Shown here one piece after another: positions 59,753 to 64,000 of a stretch of DNA of 64,000 nt (its first letter is position 1; every line of letters starts with the position of its first letter). A model generated the notes under the pieces. It did no database searches. It was not told the origin of the DNA and saw only the letters and a program-made list of their open reading frames with translations. The stretch is from Amaurobius ferox (lineage: Eukaryota; Arthropoda; Arachnida; Araneae; Amaurobiidae). The stretch lies in the NCBI GenBank assembly GCA_951213105.1, contig OX578139.1, forward strand, positions 71,063,754 through 71,127,753, given 5' to 3'. The translations under genes were made by a program, and so were the position numbers.

Positions 59753-60905
59753 CAAGAAAAATCAATCATGCACAAGGCATTCATTATAAAATACTTTCCG
59801 ACTGTAATTTTATTTCAACATCTCTGAAACACGATACATTGAGCGGCGATATTTTTACTTTCCCTGCAATACATGGTACTGTAATGGGAAAATATTGGAA
59901 TAATACCGAAAATCCCAACTCCAGTTTTCACTAGATCTACATATTTTGACATATCTAGAATACGATAAAACCATTTTTATCGTGACGTCTGTGCGTATGT
60001 GTCTGTGTGTCTGTCTGTATGTGCCGATATTGTTTCCACTCTAACTAAAAAACGAATTGACTGAATTTTTAAAACTTGGTAGGAAAGTCACTTGTGGGCG
60101 ACTCTGGTGCTGATTAGTTTTGGGTACAATTCGGGATAAAAGAACCCGCCTTTTTTTAGTAAAATGGCCCGCAAAAATTGCCTGTATCCAGTCTAGCTGA
60201 AAAATTTATACATGGGATTATACAAAATTTGGTAAATAAGTCACTTGTGGGTTACCCTGGTGCTGATTAGATTTTGGTAAAAATTCAGAAAGAAGGAAGC
60301 CGTCTTGGTTTGCGAAATGGCCAGCAAAAATCGTCAAAATAAAAAATAAAAAACTACGTATGCTCACATATTTAAATTAAATGCTTGTTTTATACGAAAT
60401 TTTTAACGACCAAAAGAATAAGACCAACCCCATTACACTAAGACTAGCAGTTCTGGAGACATTTTAGTTTTTTCTCATTTTCGCTACACCACTTTTGAAA
60501 ATAAATCCAGTTACCAAATGTGAACAACAATTGGATTAAAAGTGCAAATTTAGTGTAATTTTAAATAATTATGGGTGTTATTTTGTGCAATTAAACTCAA
60601 TGAAATGAATTATTGAACAAATAAAGAAAACCTGAATATGAGTCTGTGCTGTCCACATCAGATTTTTTTAATTATCACAGAACCACAATAATTTATTTTT
60701 CTTGGAAAATTAAAACCATGGAGCTGAATCTACTTTCTAACTGCATGCTTAAAACTTCATTCAAACTTTATTTAAATGACTTCATCGAAATATAAATCGT
60801 ATGTAAAAGCAATGAATATTTCATTCATATCACTTATATTCCAGACTCCAGAGTTAAATAATATTACGTGAAAAAAATCAGCAATTTCTGTACAACTCAT
60901 CTTAC
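59752..60905 (-). mobile_element. Family C element, copy C7, split by a B element
   Basis: The 3' terminus of C (AACAAGAAAAATCAATCATG) is at 59752-59856, up to GCGGCGATATTTTT. After the B insertion, C resumes at AATTATCACAG near 60670 and continues to about 60905 ('aaaaccatggagct', 'agactccagag'). Confidence 0.75.
59857..60669 (+). mobile_element. Family B element, copy B7, nested in C7
   Basis: From ACTTTCCCTGCAATACATGG to ...CACATCAGATTTTTTT. It has a TCTG tract near 59990-60025 and two modules. Subterminal TGCAGGGAAAG is damaged ('gagtctgtgctg'). The uninterrupted C sequence elsewhere (for example 40249-40262) fixes the insertion point to the T run. Confidence 0.8.
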
Positions 60906-61440
60906 AATTAATTTGTTTACACTCATGTCCAAAAGTTAAGCATAATTCGTAAAATACATAAAATTCGGAGTTAATATTTATACTATGGTTCACAATCAGT
61001 TGTGGAGAATCGTAGACAATCACATTTCGATGCATCGACATGGGATCTCAGAGGGAAAAAATCATGTCGGCTAATCGCGTTTCAGGGGTCATACACAAAC
61101 TACGAAAGAAAACAATGATTACATAAATTAATAATAATTTTGCTATTTATTGGTACAAAAGTATCTACACTGTGTAGAAATAATAACTTTACACAAAAAT
61201 TACAAAGCTTGTTCAATTTGTTTTCCATCCATGCCAACGATCCATTAAAGATTAGAGGCAGATAATATTTGTGTATGATGCATTTATGCATTGCGTCATT
61301 TACACTCTTGCTGTAAACATTTACATTTCAATTTGTGATTAATCCCTCACCAACTTTGTTTAAACATATCTGTGGGACTTTTTATGATAAAATGCTGAAT
61401 TTTGTACATCACCTTATTAGTGTATGGGGCACGTTTTTCT
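60906..61440. other. AT-rich, no recognised feature
   Basis: The 89-codon minus frame 60772-61041 overlaps repeat sequence and is not credible. Confidence 0.4.
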
Positions 61441-61630
61441 CATTGGAAATGTTTTTTAAGGGGGGCTGTATAAAAATTTAAATATTGTATTACTTCAAAT
61501 TTAGTCCCCTAAAAATTTGTACCGATTTCATAAAATTCTGTATCTTTTTCATGCAACTTTGAAATGTATTATATATGTCTAAGATCAATATTTAAATAAA
61601 AGCCGAGGTCAATGTTTTTGTGACACCCTG
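61440..61630. mobile_element. Possible one-ended Tc1/mariner-type TIR remnant
   Basis: Ends TTTTTGTGACACCCTG followed by TA, whose complement CAGGGTGTCACAAAAA is a common style of Tc1/mariner terminus. No partner end was found. Confidence 0.3.
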
Positions 61631-61638
61631 TATATACA

Positions 61639-61639
<1 letters not shown>

Positions 61640-61684
<45 letters not shown>
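61640..61684. repeat. (TA)n microsatellite
   Basis: About 44 bases of alternating TA. Confidence 0.95.
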
Positions 61685-61688
<4 letters not shown>

Positions 61689-61689
61689 A

Positions 61690-62203
61690 CTATATTTTGT
61701 AGTTTTACCATATAGATGATGTGCCAAACTATGACCTACTATTGCATTGCAATTTCATGGAAATCTAGTTTAACCCTTCCTAAGATCGATTCTATTTCCA
61801 CTGAACGGAAATAAAATTGACTGTGGGAATCGACTATTGTAGATAAGAGGGGATAAGATTAATCGAAACAGCCTTTTTTCGTTTTCTACTGTTAGTTGCA
61901 CGTAAAAAAGATCCAGCTTTGTATTTCTCAGATTACATCATGATTTTTTACGTCACCAATCTTTATAATAAGGAAGGGACGAAAAAGTATTAACGTTCTG
62001 ATGCGAATTTCTGTAAAGACTTATTTTGCTAACGTTTCTGGAAGGAAATTTGATGCAAGAAGCAGTTGATTTCCTATACAAACTCTAAATTATTCGTCTA
62101 TTTTTACTTTCTCATAGTACTCTATAGAGAAATATTGTTTTCCCGAAAATTTAAGAATTCGAGATTTTCCTGAAGATTCGAGATTCAAGATGTCATGAGT
62201 AAT
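61690..62203. other. Spacer
   Basis: Near 62106-62165 a decayed A/B-like start ('actttctcatag..ctatagagaaat', then 'aagaattcgagattttc') is possible. Nothing else. Confidence 0.35.
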
Positions 62204-62384
62204 TGTTGTTCTTGACACCTAGACCGTCAGATCTACCAGAAAGGTGTAAGATAACTGTTTGGACGGCAGGGAAGGGTCACTCAATTTAGACCGCGTGAAC
62301 ACGACGGCAGTTTTGCCAGGGGGGTAATCGAATCCGGGCCTACCGAGTGCAGTTCCCGCGCGCTAACTACATGAGCTACCTGCA
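62204..62384 (-). mobile_element. SINE copy S7 (internally deleted)
   Basis: Tail and part of the body (62204-62293) are joined to the tRNA-like head (A-box-like TAGCTCATGTAGTTAGCGC, B-box-like GGATTCGATTACC on the minus strand). The middle of the body is deleted at about 62293. Confidence 0.75.
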
Positions 62385-62925
62385 ATTTTTGTGACGCTCC
62401 TGATTTCACATATAGTATACTGTGTATTTCGCAAAGAGTTTCTGAAAGGAATGGAAAATCAACGGTTGGTCTTAGAATTAAAGTGAAATGTGAAAAATAA
62501 TCAGCAAACATAGGAGAGTTTAACTATCATAGCTGCACTCACCGGAATGGAAAATTTCATAAAAATGAAAATTTCTAAATGGCCACTCCAGTAAAATATT
62601 TCAACTAGTAAAATCTGAGCTGTTCGGTCGAAATACATTTAAGAGGACATGCAACCCCTTAAAAGGCGAAAAATGCATAAAAAATCACCATATTTCAATA
62701 TTTTATATTTCTATTATTTATAAACTTACAAAAATAAAATTTAGCACACATATAATTCAAACAATTGCATTGTAAATGCTTCTTACAGAATATGCCCACT
62801 TGGTTACAATAATGTAAAGTAATATGTAAAGAAAATCTACTGTATTGTTGAGTAAAGGCAACGTGCATGTATTACGTGCGACTTTCTGCGGATACGACAT
62901 CTCATTTTAAAGTAAACATTTTTTA
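62385..62925. other. AT-rich spacer
   Basis: No recognised feature. Confidence 0.45.
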
Positions 62926-62927
62926 TA

Positions 62928-63090
<163 letters not shown>

Positions 63091-64000
63091 TAACAATATT
63101 TTTTCTACATAATTTGAAAGTTCTCGTATTTTGAGACATTAACTTAATCATAGTTAAAAAAGGTAGAATTTTTTAAAACATAACAGTTTGTCATTTTATG
63201 CAAAAATATTGTTTACCCATGTTTGAAATTTTCAAGGTATTTTATTCGGCCATTTGGAAGACATCGTAAGCATAATGCACAGTAAAAACAACGTTTGAGG
63301 AAATCAAAGTTAAAGTTAAAATTTGATCTACTTTTGCTATCGTGTCAAAATACTTTTGATTATGACTTTTGCATTTTTTTTTATGCGGTTTGTCTTAAAA
63401 TATTAAAAAATATACAAGATTTAGTATTTATCTTGAAAGACAAGCGATTTTTCGAAACTTTGAAGGGTATATACCCTCTTAACCGGTATTTTTCGCTGGG
63501 ATGTCAGGCAATTGAACTTCCTATTCTATTTTACTTGAACTGTAGGTGTGAACAACTAATTTCTCAATGTAAGCAATTGCAGTAAATAAATCTTAATTTT
63601 TTACTGTATGCGGAAAACAAATTGAAAGTTGCAACTAAGTTTTTCATGCAAAACATCTTAGGGCGCGATACAGTGTGAGTAATGAAAGAAATGTGACGGT
63701 GGTAAAACTGTAGCATGTAACGGAAGCGGCATGATATTGTTAAGAATATCATTGCTATAATTTGAAGATCCCGGTCACTTGACCTTGGTGACAAATTCGG
63801 TGATCCAGGCGACTTTTGGGCGCGCTAAATACTTATCGAATTCTGTAGATTGGCTAAGAACCTCACGAGTTACGAGCTTTTTTCAGGACTTTCTACGTAA
63901 CTCGTCATTGTTCAGTTGGGTTGTCAACGCGATACAAGTAAAAGTATCTGCCGAACTCAATACGCAATTTATGTTTTATGATTATATATTACACCCTTTA
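63091..64000. other. No recognised feature
   Basis: A 96-codon plus frame (63295-63585) begins MRKSKLKLKFDLLLL and is without a known domain. The last 350 bases are GC-richer ('gatcccggtcacttgacc') but unassigned. Confidence 0.35.

Overview
This window is AT-rich (roughly 30% GC by eye) metazoan nuclear DNA made mostly of transposable-element debris and simple repeats. No bacterial or phage gene organisation is present, and I could not identify an intact host protein-coding gene. The repertoire is eukaryotic: an irritans-like mariner, DUF4817-type mariner relatives, Penelope-like retroelements (PLEs), an R1/I-type LINE, tRNA- and 5S-rRNA-derived SINEs, a solo-LTR candidate, many (TA)n/(CA)n arrays and hundreds of bases of diverged repeats. 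An arthropod, perhaps a chelicerate, is my best guess, but the sequence does not prove it.

Layout. 1-1270: degenerate integrase gene (KRBA2/SCAND3-like, minus strand). 2.4-8.1 kb: dispersed elements of two families I call A and B, plus a SINE. 8.2-11.7 kb: tRNA-like fragment, minisatellite, solo LTR, internally deleted mariner and an A fragment. 12.4-13.7 kb: a chimeric SINE::LINE retrocopy with a 12-bp target-site duplication. 14.4-15.0 kb: a Tc1/mariner-type MITE with a transposase remnant. 15.6-20.4 kb: three A elements, the last strongly expanded. 21-22.3 kb: a family C element. 23.8-26.6 kb: a 1.37-kb tandem duplication carrying a B element and a foldback MITE. 27.4-28.9 kb: broken PLE-like reverse transcriptase (RT). 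29.1-29.9 kb: two foldback elements. 30.1-30.5 kb: a complete 5S+tRNA composite SINE. 31.8 kb: a 21-bp minisatellite. 36.6-38.5 kb: a large palindrome whose arms each encode a PLE-like RT fragment. 38.5-39.2 kb: a second DUF4817-type MITE. 40-54.5 kb: family C copies, two more PLEs (one with a GIY-YIG endonuclease and a hammerhead ribozyme) and a 66-bp minisatellite. 56-57.3 kb: PLE terminal region interrupted by a duplicated SINE. 57.3-60.9 kb: B elements, one nested in a C element. The remainder is AT-rich sequence without recognisable content.

The most interesting pattern is that families A, B and C, although different in sequence, share one architecture: a 5' hairpin made of a short inverted repeat, an internal region of tandem modules (with TG/CA or TCTG microsatellite in A and B, TCTG in C), a subterminal copy of the hairpin arm near the 3' end, a small 3' hairpin, and a T-rich terminus inserted in a T run. 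The inverted repeats differ between families but match within each family. This resembles non-autonomous Helentron-type Helitrons (DINE-1/HINE-like); that assignment is inference.

The other notable points are the composite 5S-tRNA SINE with perfect TSDs, the SINE::LINE chimera that ties the SINE tail to its probable LINE partner, the intact-looking hammerhead motif downstream of a PLE endonuclease, and two MITEs sharing the same premature stop in a transposase fragment.
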